Both the position numbers and the translations under genes were made by a program. Below the pieces are notes generated by a model, which made no database searches, was not told where the DNA came from, and worked only from the letters and a program-made list of their open reading frames with translations. DNA of 8,844 nt from Syntrophomonadaceae bacterium (GTDB lineage: Bacteria; Bacillota; Syntrophomonadia; Syntrophomonadales; Syntrophothermaceae): the NCBI GenBank assembly GCA_029907055.1, contig JARYMO010000052.1:1-8844 (forward strand), in the 5' to 3' direction. The first letter of the stretch is position 1. Each line of letters starts with the position of its first letter. This document shows, one piece after another, positions 1 through 6,718 of this stretch.

Positions 1-1
1 G

Positions 2-481
2 GAAATCCGGGCTCGCGTCGACTGGGCCCTGCAGGCGGTAGACATGCAGTCGTATGCCCAACACCCGATGCACGCGCTGTCGGGCGGGCAGAAACAGCGG
101 GTGGCCATCGCCGGGCTGCTGGCCCTCAAGCCGCGGGCGATGGTACTGGACGAACCCACCGCCATGCTGGACCCGCGTGGCCGTCGTGAGGTGCTGGAGA
201 CCCTGCTGCAGCTGCACCGCCGGGAAGGCATCACGGTGGTGCTGGTGACGCACCACGTGGAGGAGGCGGTCCACGCCCACCGGGTGGTGCTGCTGGAGCA
301 GGGCCAGGTGTGCCGGGAGGGAGCAGCGCGCGAAGTGCTGGCAGACAGCCGTGGCCTGCAGGCGCTGGGAGTCGAGCCGCTTCCCGTCCCCCTGCTCATC
401 CAGGCCCTGGCGGCCAGGGGCATCGACGTCCCTGGCAACGTTCTGCAGCCCAGCGAACTGGTGGAATGGCTATGCCGATAG
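2..481 (+). CDS. ecfA1: Energy-coupling factor (ECF) transporter ATPase, 3' part (EcfA1-like)
   Basis: This is the C-terminal 159 residues of an ABC ATPase; the start, Walker A and Q-loop lie before the window. The frame is open from base 2. Counting from that codon, the ABC signature LSGGQKQR is at residues 26-33, the Walker B/D-loop stretch MVLDEPTAMLD at 47-57 and the switch histidine in VTHH at 84. These are the usual ATPase motifs and look intact. In the family, two such ATPases energise an EcfT membrane scaffold at the cytoplasmic face, driving vitamin or metal uptake through interchangeable S components. The next gene starts inside its last codons, so the two are probably translationally coupled. 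Assignment as the first of the ATPase pair comes from gene order (ATPase, ATPase, EcfT, TruA), typical of Bacillota; the substrate cannot be read from it. Confidence 0.9.
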   Translation, partial: EIRARVDWALQAVDMQSYAQHPMHALSGGQKQRVAIAGLLALKPRAMVLDEPTAMLDPRGRREVLETLLQLHRREGITVVLVTHHVEEAVHAHRVVLLEQGQVCREGAAREVLADSRGLQALGVEPLPVPLLIQALAARGIDVPGNVLQPSELVEWLCR

Positions 482-1377
482 AACTGGAGAACGTCTCGCA
501 CGTGTACGATGCCGGCACCCCCTTCGCTGCCAGGGCCCTGCACCAGCTTTCCTGTCGGCTGGGGACTGCCGACCTCACCGGCATCATCGGTCCCACCGGG
601 TCTGGCAAGTCCACCCTGCTGCAGATGCTCAACGGCCTGCTCATCCCCACCTCCGGCCAGGTGAGGGTGGACGGGGTGCCCACCCGCGGACTCAAGGGGC
701 CTGCGTTGCGCGATCTGCGCCAGCGGGTGGGGCTGGTGTTCCAGTTCCCGGAGGACCAATTGTTCGAGCGCACCGTCTTTGACGACGTGGCCTTCGGTCC
801 CCGCAACCAGGGGCTGGGCGAGGCGGAGGTGCAGGAGCGGGTGCGGTGGGCCATGGAGGCCGTGCAACTTGACTTCACCGCCTTCGCAGCCCGGGACCCT
901 TATTCGCTCAGCGGCGGCGAAAAGCGGCGGGCAGCCATCGCGGGGGCCCTGGCGCGGCGCCCGCGCTACCTGCTGCTGGACGAGCCGACGGCGGGGCTGG
1001 ATGCCGCCGGTCGGCTGCAGTTGCTGGGCGTGATGCGGCAGCTGGCCGTTGACTACGGCACCAGGGTGGTGCTGGTTTCGCACCGCCTGGAAGATGTCGT
1101 CATCGCATGTGACGAGGTACTGGTGATGTGTGGGGGGGAACTGTTCATGCAGGGCTCACCGCGGCAGATCCTGCAGCGGAGCGACGAGCTCCGGAGCGGC
1201 GGACTGGAACTGCCCTGGTTCAGCGAACTGGCATGGAGCCTGAAACGGCATTTCGTCGGTTTCCGCACCGACCTGGTGGGGCTGGAAGAGCTGGCGGACG
1301 AGATCACGCGTGTGGTGGGAGCGGGGAGGCCCAGGCCATCTGCCCCCGCTGCGCGGGGAGAGCAGCACGGTGTTTAG
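472..1377 (+). CDS. ecfA2: ECF transporter ATPase EcfA2
   Basis: This is a complete 301-residue ABC ATPase, the second nucleotide-binding subunit of the ECF module. Walker A is GPTGSGKST at 40-48. The Q-loop lies in FQFPEDQLF (90-98), a sequence typical of ECF ATPases. The signature is LSGGEKRR at 146-153, Walker B/D-loop LLLDEPTAGLD at 167-177 and the switch histidine is H204 in VSHR. I chose ATG 472 because GGTGGA at 460-465 sits six bases upstream; ATG 466, two codons earlier, is possible but has no spaced ribosome site. The open frame extends back to 310 but lies wholly inside the preceding ATPase there. It overlaps the preceding gene by 10 bases and ecfT by 8. The last 25 or so residues are a Gly/Pro/Arg-rich tail whose codons supply the ribosome site of ecfT. 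At 301 residues it is slightly longer than the usual 280-290. Confidence 0.95.
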   Translation: MPIELENVSHVYDAGTPFAARALHQLSCRLGTADLTGIIGPTGSGKSTLLQMLNGLLIPTSGQVRVDGVPTRGLKGPALRDLRQRVGLVFQFPEDQLFERTVFDDVAFGPRNQGLGEAEVQERVRWAMEAVQLDFTAFAARDPYSLSGGEKRRAAIAGALARRPRYLLLDEPTAGLDAAGRLQLLGVMRQLAVDYGTRVVLVSHRLEDVVIACDEVLVMCGGELFMQGSPRQILQRSDELRSGGLELPWFSELAWSLKRHFVGFRTDLVGLEELADEITRVVGAGRPRPSAPAARGEQHGV

Positions 1378-2167
1378 CGGGCTGTCGTTCGGGCAATACC
1401 TGCCGCTGGGGTCGGTGGTGCACCGCCTGGACCCGCGGACCAAGCTGGTGCTGGTGCTGGCTGGCATGAGCGCAGTCTTCCTGGCCCGCGGCTGGGTCAG
1501 CCTGGTGGTGGCAGGGGCGGCGGTGATGGGGCTGGCACTGGCCAGCAGGGTGGGAATGAGGTCCTACCTGCGTGGCATCAGGAGCCTGTGGCTGCTGGTG
1601 GCGCTCACCGCCTTGTTGCAGATGTTCCTGGTCCCCGGTACCCGGCTGTGGTCCCTGGGAGCGCTGGCGGTCACCCGGGAGGGGGTCGCTATGGCTGCGT
1701 TCATGGTGGCGCGTCTGGTGCTGGTGTTCGTGCTGGCACAGTTGCTGACCTTCACCACCTCGCCGGTGGCGCTGGTGGACGGGAGCGAACGCCTGCTGGC
1801 GCCACTGCGCAGGCTGGGCCTGCCCGCGCACGAAATGGCGATGGTGATGACCATTGCCCTGCGCTTCATCCCGGTGCTGTTCGAAGAGGCGGACAAGATC
1901 GTCAAGGCCCAGGTGTCCAGGGGGGCGAGCTTCCAGGCAGGGGGAGTGCGTTCGCGCCTGCAGGCGCTGAGTTCCATCCTGGTGCCCCTGTTTGTGCGCG
2001 CCTTCCAGCGTTCGGACGAATTGGCGCTGGCCATGGAGGTGCGTTGCTACCAGGGGGGAGAGGGGAGGACCCGCATGAACCGGCTGTGCCTGCAGGCTGA
2101 CGATTACGTGTTCCTGGCCGCGGCGGCGGCGGTGCTGGTGGTCGTGGGGGTGCTGACGCGCACGTGA
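1370..2167 (+). CDS. ecfT: ECF transporter transmembrane scaffold EcfT
   Basis: This 265-residue integral membrane protein couples the two ATPases to an S component. The start is GTG 1370: GGGGAG at 1355-1360 is well placed, and the protein then opens near the conserved DPRTKL motif (21-26). Hydrophobic segments lie at about 26-58 (probably two helices), 72-90, 106-128 and 247-262. Between the last two is the long cytoplasmic coupling region. Family EcfT proteins carry two short Ala-Arg-Gly-type motifs there that contact the ATPases. Here the first reads SRG (183-185), after ALRFIPVLFEEADKI, and the second reads VRC (224-226) in AMEVRCYQGGEGRT, so the second glycine is a cysteine. It overlaps ecfA2 by 8 bases and truA by 4 (GTGA), implying co-translation. 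No S component is encoded nearby, so I infer a shared module. Confidence 0.93.
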   Translation: MFSGLSFGQYLPLGSVVHRLDPRTKLVLVLAGMSAVFLARGWVSLVVAGAAVMGLALASRVGMRSYLRGIRSLWLLVALTALLQMFLVPGTRLWSLGALAVTREGVAMAAFMVARLVLVFVLAQLLTFTTSPVALVDGSERLLAPLRRLGLPAHEMAMVMTIALRFIPVLFEEADKIVKAQVSRGASFQAGGVRSRLQALSSILVPLFVRAFQRSDELALAMEVRCYQGGEGRTRMNRLCLQADDYVFLAAAAAVLVVVGVLTRT

Positions 2168-2901
2168 GCAGACGCATACGGGCTGTAGTGCAGTACGAAG
2201 GTACGCGGTACCATGGCTTCCAGCGCCAGCCCCAGGCCTTGACGGTGGAGGCAGAGCTGCTGCGTGCCATTGCCCGGGTCACCGGCGAAGAGGTGCGCCT
2301 GATGGCTGCTGGCCGCACCGATGCCGGGGTCCACGCCTGCGGACAGGTGATTGCCTTCGACACCGCCTCGCGGGTGCCCCCGGAACGGTTTGCCCCCGCC
2401 CTCAACAGCCTGTTACCGGACGACATCAGGGTGCTGGAGAGCTGCCAGGCGGCGGCCGGCTTTCACCCCCGCTACGATGCCCGCGGCAAGGTGTACGACT
2501 ACCTGGTGCACCGTGAGCGGAGCGGAGCCCTGTTCCACCGCCGTTTCTGCCTTCTGCACGAGGGCCCTCTCGACCTGGAGGCCATTCGGACGGCGGCCGG
2601 CGCCCTGGAGGGCACCCACGATTTTCGCGCCTTCTGTGCCAGCGGCAGCAGCGTGCAGGACTACGTGCGTACCTTGTGGAGCTGCCGGCTGCAGGAAGAA
2701 GGAGCGCTGCTGCGCTTCCGCTTCGCGGGTAACGGCTTTCTCTACCACATGGTGCGCATCATGGTCGGCACCCTGCTGGAGGTGGGGCGGGGGAAGATGC
2801 CCCCGCAGCAGGTGGCGGAGATCCTGCGGCGGGGGGAGCGTGGGGGCACCGGCCCCACGGCGCCGGCCTGTGGGCTTTTCCTGGTGCGGGTACTGTATTG
2901 A
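2164..2901 (+). CDS. truA: tRNA pseudouridine(38-40) synthase TruA
   Basis: This 245-residue cytoplasmic enzyme isomerises uridines 38, 39 and 40 in the anticodon stem-loop of many tRNAs to pseudouridine. The family motif GRTDAGVHA is at 50-58, with catalytic aspartate D53. The N-terminal strand VVQYEGTRYHGFQRQP (8-23) and the C-terminal NGFLYHMVRIMVG (189-202) are both typical of TruA. Length is normal for bacterial TruA (about 240-270). Start GTG 2164 overlaps the ecfT stop as GTGA, so translation probably depends on termination of ecfT. TruA placed between ecfT and rplM is the standard Bacillota arrangement. The stop codon TGA (2899-2901) lies inside the -35 box of a promoter for the next pair of genes. 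Confidence 0.96.
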   Translation: MSRRIRAVVQYEGTRYHGFQRQPQALTVEAELLRAIARVTGEEVRLMAAGRTDAGVHACGQVIAFDTASRVPPERFAPALNSLLPDDIRVLESCQAAAGFHPRYDARGKVYDYLVHRERSGALFHRRFCLLHEGPLDLEAIRTAAGALEGTHDFRAFCASGSSVQDYVRTLWSCRLQEEGALLRFRFAGNGFLYHMVRIMVGTLLEVGRGKMPPQQVAEILRRGERGGTGPTAPACGLFLVRVLY

Positions 2902-2927
2902 CAAGCGTTGCCCGCGTTTCGTACTAT
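2898..2927 (+). promoter_or_regulatory. Sigma-A promoter for rplM-rpsI
   Basis: A perfect -35 box TTGACA (2898-2903) is followed after 18 bases by TACTAT (2922-2927; four of six to TATAAT). A TATAAA at 2925-2930 is a closer match but its 21-base spacing is too long. The -35 overlaps the truA stop codon. Transcription would start near 2934. The ribosomal protein pair can therefore be transcribed without the ECF/truA cassette. Box sequences are seen directly; activity is inferred. Confidence 0.65.
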
Positions 2928-2934
2928 AAAGGGG

Positions 2935-3022
2935 TACCGTGGGGGAGAGCGGGCTGCAGAGCCCCGTGGCCGGTATCTCGCCCCGCGCCAAGGGATTTTG
3001 CGGGAAGTGGGAGGGAACATCC
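2935..3022 (+). promoter_or_regulatory. 5' leader of the rplM-rpsI mRNA
   Basis: About 88 bases separate the predicted transcription start from the rplM start. They contain a GGGCT/AGCCC stem (2951-2955 with 2960-2964, loop GCAG), which could be enclosed by ACCG/CGGT (2936-2939 with 2971-2974). Autoregulatory leaders upstream of L13 are known in Bacillota, where the ribosomal protein binds its own message. I could not test whether this leader fits that RNA family, so the regulatory role is a guess based on position and folding. Confidence 0.35.
3010..3014 (+). promoter_or_regulatory. Ribosome-binding site fixing the TTG start of rplM
   Basis: GGAGG lies eight bases before TTG 3023, within GGGAGGGA. 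No ATG or GTG in the frame has a comparable site, so it decides the start. Confidence 0.8.
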
Positions 3023-3457
3023 TTGAAGACTTATCAGGCCAAGGCCGGTGAGGTCGAGCGCACCTGGTACGTGCTCGACGGCACCGACAAGACGCTGGGG
3101 AGGCTGGCGGCGCAGGCGGCGGTGCTGTTGCGCGGCAAGCACAAGCCCACATACACGCCCAATGTCGACACCGGCGACTACGTCATCGTGGTCAACGCCG
3201 AGAAGGTGCGTTTGACCGGCAACAAGCTGCGGGACAAGAAGTTTACCTACCATACCAGGTACCCGGGCGGCCTGCGCCAGGTCAGTTACCGGGTCATGAT
3301 GGAAAAGCACCCCGAGCGGGCGGTTACCGCCGCCATCAAGGGCATGCTGCCGCACACGCGGCTGGGAGCGGCCATGGCGCGCAAGCTGAAGGTGTACCGC
3401 GGGCCGGATCACCCCCACCAGTCGCAGAAGCCACAGGTGTGGGATTTTAGAGAGTAA
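3023..3457 (+). CDS. rplM: 50S ribosomal protein L13
   Basis: This 144-residue protein of the large ribosomal subunit is an early assembly protein that binds 23S rRNA. Family-typical stretches are [18 protein letters not shown] near the N-terminus, [38 protein letters not shown] and GMLPHTRLG, followed by [17 protein letters not shown] at the C-terminus. I chose TTG 3023 because it is preceded by GGAGG at 3010-3014 and gives the usual bacterial L13 N-terminus and length. An in-frame GTG at 2939 would add 28 residues unlike any L13 and lies almost at the predicted transcription start without a ribosome site. rpsI follows 12 bases later, and the two are universally paired. Confidence 0.96.
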   Translation: MKTYQAKAGEVERTWYVLDGTDKTLGRLAAQAAVLLRGKHKPTYTPNVDTGDYVIVVNAEKVRLTGNKLRDKKFTYHTRYPGGLRQVSYRVMMEKHPERAVTAAIKGMLPHTRLGAAMARKLKVYRGPDHPHQSQKPQVWDFRE

Positions 3458-3469
3458 GGAGGCACCCTC

Positions 3470-3862
3470 ATGGCGAAGGTCCAGTACTGGGGAACAGGAC
3501 GCAGAAAAACGGCGGTCGCCCGGGTGAGGCTCATCCCGGGGGAAGGCAACATAGTCATCAACGGGCGCAGCTTCGAGGACTTCTTTCCCAACCGCACCCG
3601 GCGGCTGATCGTCAAGCAGCCGCTGGAACTGACCGGGTTGGCGGGCAAGTTCGACGTGGTGGCCCGGGTCAGCGGGGGCGGCATTACCGGCCAGGCAGGT
3701 GCCATCCGCCTGGGTATTGCCCGTGCCCTGGTGCGGGCCAACCCCGATGTGCGCCCGCAGTTGCGCCGGGTGGGGTTCCTCACCCGCGACCCGCGCATGA
3801 AGGAGCGGCGCAAGTACGGCCTGCACAAAGCGCGTAAAGCGCCACAGTACTCGAAGCGCTAG
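3470..3862 (+). CDS. rpsI: 30S ribosomal protein S9
   Basis: This 130-residue protein of the small subunit has a basic C-terminal tail that, in known ribosomes, reaches toward the P-site tRNA anticodon. The N-terminal [16 protein letters not shown], the central [19 protein letters not shown] and the C-terminal [16 protein letters not shown], including the conserved terminal SKR, are all characteristic. Length is normal. Start ATG 3470 follows AAGGAGG (3456-3462) at seven bases; that site overlaps the rplM stop codon. It is co-transcribed with rplM. The stop codon TAG lies at the foot of a hairpin that probably ends the transcript. Confidence 0.97.
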   Translation: MAKVQYWGTGRRKTAVARVRLIPGEGNIVINGRSFEDFFPNRTRRLIVKQPLELTGLAGKFDVVARVSGGGITGQAGAIRLGIARALVRANPDVRPQLRRVGFLTRDPRMKERRKYGLHKARKAPQYSKR

Positions 3863-3890
3863 GAGGGGGTCACTCGACCTCCTCTCCTCT
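3862..3890 (+). terminator. Probable intrinsic terminator after rpsI
   Basis: A 10-pair stem (3862-3871 with 3876-3885, two G-U pairs) closes a four-base ACTC loop and overlaps the last base of the rpsI stop codon. It is followed by CCTCT and then TTCT, a pyrimidine-rich but broken U-tract. It is well placed to end the L13-S9 message; the poor U-run lowers confidence. Confidence 0.5.
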
Positions 3891-3904
3891 TTCTGGGCCG
3901 GGAC

Positions 3905-3950
3905 GAGGGCCCCTGGCCTCCGGGCGTCAGCCGCGGGGCCTGGGGCCCTC
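3905..3950. repeat. Long G+C-rich inverted repeat (hairpin)
   Basis: GAGGGCCCC (3905-3913) is matched exactly by GGGGCCCTC (3942-3950). After one T-T mismatch, six more pairs follow (3915-3920 with 3935-3940, one G-U). The 14-base loop can itself form GGC/GCC around GTCA. The structure is nearly symmetric between strands and has no T-run on either side, so it is not a standard terminator. It could be a U-less terminator, a 3'-end stabilising hairpin, or a remnant. It lies between rpsI and the AmmeMemoRadiSam genes. Confidence 0.6.
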
Positions 3951-3957
3951 CGTGCGC

Positions 3958-3968
3958 GGGGGGGGGGG
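3958..3968 (+). repeat. Homopolymer run of 11 G
   Basis: Eleven consecutive G residues stand eight bases after the hairpin and about 150 bases before the next start codon. It lies in non-coding sequence. It may be slippage-prone, or its length may be a sequencing or assembly error. A weak -10-like TATAGT at 4014-4019 follows, without a recognisable -35. Confidence 0.9.
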
Positions 3969-4103
3969 AACAGGCGGGCCGGATCGGTGTGCCCGCCGGC
4001 GGCGTCTGCGGGTTATAGTAGAAGTAGGGCAGGCCCCCGCGCGGTGCCTGCTGCCTCTCACTGGCCTGACAGCGTGACCCGGCGCCTGCGGGCTGCCGGC
4101 AGG

Positions 4104-4111
4104 AAAGGAGG
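4104..4111 (+). promoter_or_regulatory. Ribosome-binding site fixing the GTG start of amrA
   Basis: AAAGGAGG lies seven bases before GTG 4119. It rules out the upstream in-frame extension that begins at 3987, which has no such site and encodes low-complexity residues. Confidence 0.85.
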
Positions 4112-4118
4112 CGCGACC

Positions 4119-5522
4119 GTGATCGTGTACGGCGCTCTGATGCCGCATCCCCCTATCATCATCCCGGAGATAGGGCGCGGGGAGTTGTCGCGCGCCCGCC
4201 CCACGGTGGAGGGCGTGACGCGGCTGGCCAGCGAGCTGGCCTCCGCCCGCCCCGAGCTGCTGGTGTTCCTTACCCCCCACGGCAACGTCTTCCGTGACAC
4301 CCTCTCGGTCCTCGACACCCCAACCAGCACTGGCGACTTCGCCAATTTCGGCCATCGCGAGATAGGGCTCAGCCACCCGGGGCACCACGGGTTCGTGCAG
4401 GCACTGCTGCGCGCCTGCAGTGCGGAGGGCATCCCGCTGCTGGCCCTGGACAGGGAGACGGCGGAACGGCACGGCCTGGAATGGCGCCTGGACCACGGGG
4501 TATTGGTGCCTCTCTATTACCTGGACCGGGCCGGCACCGCGGCCGTGCCGGTGGTGGCAATCTCCATCGCCTACCTGCCGCGCGAGGTGCTCTACCGCTT
4601 CGGGGCAGTCATCGCGGCCACGGTCCGGGACATGGGACTGCGAACGGCGCTGGTGGCCTCCGGCGACATGTCCCACCGCCTCAGCGACCAAGGGCCCTAC
4701 TCGTTCCACCCGGACGGGCCGCGGTTCGACCAGCGGGTGCAGGACTGCCTGCGCCGCGGCGACGTGCAGGGGCTGCTGGCCATCCCCCAGGAGCTGGAGG
4801 AGGGGGCGGGCGAATGCGGGTACCGTTCCCTGGTCATCCTGATGGGCGCCCTGGACGGAGTTGATTTTGACAGCCGCGTCTTTTCCTACGAGGGACCGTT
4901 CGGGGTCGGCTACCTGGTGGCAGGCTTTCGCCCGGGCGCGCCCAACCCTGCGCGCCGGCTGCTGGATGAATTCAGGAAAGAGGCCAGGGCGGAGGTGGAG
5001 CGCCGCCGCCGCCAGGAGTCGGCCCCGGTGCGATGGGCACGCGAGAGCCTCGAGGCGTATGTCCGCTCCGGCCGGCGCTTGGCCCCGCCAGAACCGATGC
5101 CGGAAGAACTGCGGGAGCCGGCGGCCGCGTTCGTATCCATCAAGAAGCACGGCCGCCTGCGGGGATGCATCGGCACCATCCAGCCGGTGCGGGAGAACCT
5201 GGCGCTGGAGATACGGGAGAACGCCATCAGCGCAGGCACTGCAGACTACCGCTTCGACCCCGTTTCCGAGGCAGAGCTGGAGGACCTCACCTACTCGGTG
5301 GACATCCTGGGCCGTCCGGAGCCGGTAGAGAGCCTGGACCAACTCGACCCCCGCCGCTACGGCATCATCGTGCGCAGCGGGCGCCGCACCGGCGTGTTGC
5401 TGCCCGACCTGGAGGGGGTCGACACGGTCGAGGACCAGGTGGCCATCGCCCTGGAGAAGGCCGGCATCAGCCCCGACGAGCCCTACCGCATCGAGCGCTT
5501 CGAGGTGAGGAGGTGTCGCTGA
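4119..5522 (+). CDS. amrA: AmmeMemoRadiSam system protein A: extradiol-dioxygenase-like domain fused to AMMECR1
   Basis: This is a 467-residue, probably cytoplasmic protein of two domains. Residues 1 to about 272 resemble class III (LigB-type) extradiol dioxygenases, the superfamily that includes MEMO. Candidate metal and acid-base residues occur in the expected order: H10 in LMPHPP, H54 in LTPHG, H186 in ASGDMSHRL and E232 in GAGECGYRS; LDHGVLVPLYYL (124-135) is also typical. Residues from about 278 to 460 are an AMMECR1 domain with its hallmark LRGCIGT at 347-353 (C350). A charged Arg/Glu-rich linker joins them. Known family members are linked to a radical SAM enzyme, and one follows here after a single base. 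The substrate and reaction are not established. The MEMO-like partner (protein B) is not separately encoded in the window; the N-terminal domain may take its place, which is inference. Start is GTG 4119. Confidence 0.9.
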   Translation: MIVYGALMPHPPIIIPEIGRGELSRARPTVEGVTRLASELASARPELLVFLTPHGNVFRDTLSVLDTPTSTGDFANFGHREIGLSHPGHHGFVQALLRACSAEGIPLLALDRETAERHGLEWRLDHGVLVPLYYLDRAGTAAVPVVAISIAYLPREVLYRFGAVIAATVRDMGLRTALVASGDMSHRLSDQGPYSFHPDGPRFDQRVQDCLRRGDVQGLLAIPQELEEGAGECGYRSLVILMGALDGVDFDSRVFSYEGPFGVGYLVAGFRPGAPNPARRLLDEFRKEARAEVERRRRQESAPVRWARESLEAYVRSGRRLAPPEPMPEELREPAAAFVSIKKHGRLRGCIGTIQPVRENLALEIRENAISAGTADYRFDPVSEAELEDLTYSVDILGRPEPVESLDQLDPRRYGIIVRSGRRTGVLLPDLEGVDTVEDQVAIALEKAGISPDEPYRIERFEVRRCR

Positions 5523-5523
5523 C

Positions 5524-6519
5524 ATGGCGGAGCGGACGGCCTATCACTGGCGCAAACTGGAAGACGAGCGGGTGGAGTGCACCCTGTGCCCCCACCGCTG
5601 CAAGGTCAAGCCGGGCGCGACCGGCATTTGCCGGGTGCGGGCCAACCGGGAGGGACAACTCCTGACCCTCAATTACGGGGAGGTGGCCTCGGTGGCGCTG
5701 GACCCGGTGGAGAAGAAGCCGCTGTTCCATTTCTACCCGGGGACATCCATCTACTCGGTGGGGGTGCGCGGCTGCAACTTCGACTGCGGCTTCTGCCAGA
5801 ACTGGAGCCTGGCCCACGGCCAGCCGCCGAGCACCTTCGTTCCGCCCCAGCGCCTGGTGGCCCTGGCCGAGGAGGCGCGGGCGGAGGGGAACATCGGTAT
5901 CGCCTACACCTACTCCGAGCCCACCGTGTGGTACGAGTACGTGCTGGACACCGCCCGCCTGGCACACCGCGCGGGGCTGAAGAACGTGATGGTGACCAAC
6001 GGGTTCATCGAATCCGAACCCCTGCAGGAGTTGCTGCCCTACCTGGACGCCATGAACATCGACCTCAAGTCCTTTCGCGAGGAATACTACCGTCGCACCT
6101 GCCACGGCCGCCTGTCGCCGGTGATGGCGACCATCGCCGCCGCCCAGGCCGCCACCCACGTGGAAGTGACCACCCTCCTTGTCACCGGGCTCAACGACAG
6201 CGAACAGGAGGTCGAGGAACTGGCAGCCTGGCTGGCCTCGGTCAACCCTGACATCGTCCTGCACCTGTCGCGCTACTTCCCCGCCTATCGTTTCACCCTC
6301 CCCCCCACCCCGGTCGACACCATCCGCCGCGCCCGCGAGGTGGCCAGGCGCCACCTGCGCTACGTCTACGTGGGCAACGTGGTAGGCATGGATGACGATA
6401 CCCGCTGCGCCGGCTGTGGCCAGGTGCTGGTGCAGAGGGACGGCTACTTCGTGCGCCTGCCGGGGGTGAAAGCCGGTACCTGCAGCAACTGCGGCACCCC
6501 GGTGCCCTTCGTCATGTGA
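5524..6519 (+). CDS. amrS: AmmeMemoRadiSam system radical SAM enzyme
   Basis: This 331-residue enzyme has the radical SAM cluster motif CNFDCGFC, with C84, C88 and C91 expected to hold the [4Fe-4S] cluster that cleaves S-adenosylmethionine. An N-terminal group C19, C22, C26 and C36 precedes it. C-terminal CAGC (295-298) and CSNC (320-323) look like a zinc-ribbon or second metal site. GIAYTYSEPTVWYEYV, VMVTNGF and MNIDLKSF are conserved core segments of this family, which resembles pyruvate formate-lyase activases. No glycyl-radical enzyme is encoded nearby, so an activase role is not supported here. It starts one base after the amrA stop; AGGAGG at 5508-5513 lies inside the end of amrA, so the two are co-transcribed and probably coupled. 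The product of the reaction is unknown. Confidence 0.93.
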   Translation: MAERTAYHWRKLEDERVECTLCPHRCKVKPGATGICRVRANREGQLLTLNYGEVASVALDPVEKKPLFHFYPGTSIYSVGVRGCNFDCGFCQNWSLAHGQPPSTFVPPQRLVALAEEARAEGNIGIAYTYSEPTVWYEYVLDTARLAHRAGLKNVMVTNGFIESEPLQELLPYLDAMNIDLKSFREEYYRRTCHGRLSPVMATIAAAQAATHVEVTTLLVTGLNDSEQEVEELAAWLASVNPDIVLHLSRYFPAYRFTLPPTPVDTIRRAREVARRHLRYVYVGNVVGMDDDTRCAGCGQVLVQRDGYFVRLPGVKAGTCSNCGTPVPFVM

Positions 6520-6718
6520 GGGGGAAGCCGCAGTGCTACGCCACCACGGCAGCGGCCGCGGCAATCAGTCCAAAAAACGCTTAACGGACAGAAGGATTTC
6601 AGGGTGCGGGCGCGAATAATCATATGAGGGTGAATAGCCGCTTTTCCGACCCGGGGCAGCCAGCGCCGGGGCGCGGGAGCCGCGGCCCAGAGACAGTACA
6701 GATATGGGGGGTAATAGG
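6520..6718 (+). other. Intergenic region upstream of the crotonase gene
   Basis: These 199 bases hold no convincing gene. The first part is G+C-rich with a GCGGCCGC palindrome (6552-6559) but no T-run, so I see no clear terminator for amrS. Bases 6567-6632 are notably A+T-rich for this genome and contain AAAAAA, CTTAAC and AATAAT (6615-6620, five of six to a -10 box). No -35 box stands 16-19 bases before AATAAT. The promoter of the downstream gene most likely lies in this island, but I cannot place it. Confidence 0.4.
6706..6711 (+). promoter_or_regulatory. Ribosome-binding site choosing ATG 6719 for the crotonase
   Basis: GGGGGG followed by T lies seven bases before ATG 6719 and overlaps the alternative in-frame ATG at 6704, which has no upstream purine-rich site. 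It favours the shorter protein. Confidence 0.6.

Noticed and set aside
2939..3022. A 28-residue N-terminal extension of L13 from GTG 2939
   Set aside because: It has no ribosome site, starts almost at the predicted transcription start, and adds residues unlike any L13. TTG 3023 has GGAGG at eight bases.
4014..4019. TATAGT as a -10 box for amrA
   Set aside because: Five of six match, but the DNA 16-18 bases upstream is G+C-rich without a -35 or extended -10, so I mention it only in passing.
3987..4118. A 44-residue N-terminal extension of AmrA
   Set aside because: The added residues are low complexity and AAAGGAGG is ideally placed for GTG 4119.
3927..5525. A 532-codon open frame on the minus strand opposite amrA
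   Set aside because: It mirrors a gene with clear family motifs. G+C-rich codons leave few stops on the other strand. Its protein is low in recognisable motifs and has no start context.
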